A program made the translations under genes and the position numbers. Shown here in pieces: positions 45,878-46,723 of a DNA stretch of 46,723 nucleotides. The notes beneath the pieces were generated by a model. That model searched no databases. It was not told the origin of the DNA and saw only the letters and a list, made by a program, of their open reading frames with translations. Positions within the stretch are counted from its first letter, which is position 1. Every line of letters begins with the position of its first letter. The stretch comes from Arachnopeziza araneosa (Eukaryota; Ascomycota; Leotiomycetes; Helotiales; Arachnopezizaceae): positions 1 through 46,723 of the forward strand of contig QYAI01000175.1 of assembly GCA_003988855.1 (NCBI GenBank), written 5' to 3'.

Positions 45878-46643
45878 AGAAATAGGGTTTAATATAGCCA
45901 TTTTCTTGATTCTATATCGGCCTAAACGGGAAAAGCATAACGCATCAAGTAAGACAAGAGACACTTAGTAAGCAGTACGAATGCTGAATATAATGGGACT
46001 GCTTTGACCTGCCACAAGAATAATCACCGCACTCCTAAAGATTGGATTTCGGCACAACTAAGAAATTCGTATGCTAGATTGATGCCGAAAGCCTAAACTG
46101 CAGCACTGCCCAAGATGAGGCTGAAGCTATTGTTCCTCTTTCCTCTCAATTTTTCTTGCAAAGGCCAATAAAGCCACAATGTAACGCTACAATCGCTAAC
46201 TCGAGCCACAATTTTGTGCGCCCCGTCTCTTCCCGACTTCAAAGGGTTTAATTCAGTTCATCTACTATTGGTTCGAAGGACTTGATCAGTTCAACCCTGT
46301 ATACAATCCTGTATACACACTATTCCAGGGCCAGAATGACATCCAGGGCTAGCTTCGAACTCGAATGAGTGAAAAGGGTTTTCTCCTTGATGTTTATTTT
46401 ACTTTTCGTTGCCATCTCCCATTACTCATCGTTCGTCGCTCTTTGAAACCGCCTTGTCGAGGTTTACAGTCTTTACATGCTTTCTTTCTTTTTCTTGACT
46501 GGCTTTTTGCCCTAGTCTCCGCTTTCGTTACTGATCAGAACACATATATCGGATGTCGTAGATTCTCGAATGTCAAATTCGACATCAAAAACAATTCTAA
46601 AGAGAAAGTCTTTAGAATTTCACATAGTGTAGTGGGGTTCCAG
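45878..46643. other. Intergenic region at the right side of the window
   Basis: No gene is supported. A short direct repeat cctgtatac(a) occurs at about 46297 and 46308. An open frame at 46365-46652 has no family pattern. Confidence 0.45.
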
Positions 46644-46723
46644 GGTGCATGACATTTTTCCGTCATTTCACTAGCGAGAGCACGTGCGTAGGACTCTCTA
46701 TAAAGGAGGTCCTACAGAGCACC
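46644..46723 (+). promoter_or_regulatory. Promoter-like edge, possibly the start of a transposable element
   Basis: A CACGTG E-box in cgagagcacgtgcgtagg is followed 15 nt later by a TATA box (ctctataaagg) and then GGTCCTACAGAGCACC at the window end. The E-box context (TCACT.G.GA....CACGTGC.TAGG) matches that at about 35051-35076, which lies in TE-like debris. It may be the promoter of an element continuing outside the window. Confidence 0.35.

Overview
The window is nuclear DNA from a filamentous ascomycete (Pezizomycotina). The evidence is the many short introns (about 40-75 nt) with GTATGT/GTAAGT-like donors and CTAAC/CTAAT branch sites, two HET-domain genes, two fungal Zn2Cys6 regulators, a Kex2/KexB-type kexin and a fungal-type oxalate decarboxylase. 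No ribosomal RNA gene, CRISPR array or convincing tRNA was seen. The class cannot be fixed from the sequence alone.

Layout, left to right. 265-2460: HET-domain gene with an in-frame stop that a 51-nt intron would remove. 3537-6112 (minus): complete kexin, 2 exons. 6930-11990: very long PhoD-like phosphatase, 4 exons, followed by a 16-nt minisatellite. 13449-14478: proline-iminopeptidase-like alpha/beta hydrolase with a strikingly GC-rich second exon. 14953-16648 (minus): secreted selenium-binding-protein-like beta-propeller, 7 exons. 17987-19978: second, intact HET gene. 21228-22694: secreted bicupin of the oxalate decarboxylase family, 6 exons, with an unusual lid. 23471-24200: small secreted protein of unknown function. 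25621-26430 (minus): cysteine-rich, probably GPI-anchored protein. 30668-32355 (minus): regulator with a C2HC finger fused to a Zn2Cys6 cluster, divergent from 33017-34168, an NAD(P)-dependent epimerase/reductase. 36709-39247: large Zn2Cys6 regulator. 44731-45877: atypical NAD(P)-binding Rossmann protein.

Between these intact genes lie decayed ones. 27950-28508 is a relic of a fungal uncharacterised family broken by one missing base. 29131-29718 is the C-terminal half of a LYC1-like acetyltransferase. 39795-40430 is the 3' end of a Kelch/membrane-anchor gene. 41113-43039 is a DHA2-type MFS transporter gene with two nonsense codons and a homopolymer frameshift. A stretch at 34.5-35.5 kb and the last 80 bases of the window look like debris or edges of transposable elements.

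The genes do not form a recognisable biosynthetic cluster or operon. Common threads are secretion and surface functions (kexin, oxalate decarboxylase with a kexin-type site, propeller protein, GPI protein, secreted protein), non-self recognition (two HET genes) and gene decay in two blocks (28.0-29.7 kb and 39.8-43.0 kb). I found no convincing wholly new multi-gene system. The most unusual items are the decayed blocks, the divergent oxalate decarboxylase lid, the ambiguous GC-AG intron and the hierarchical minisatellite.
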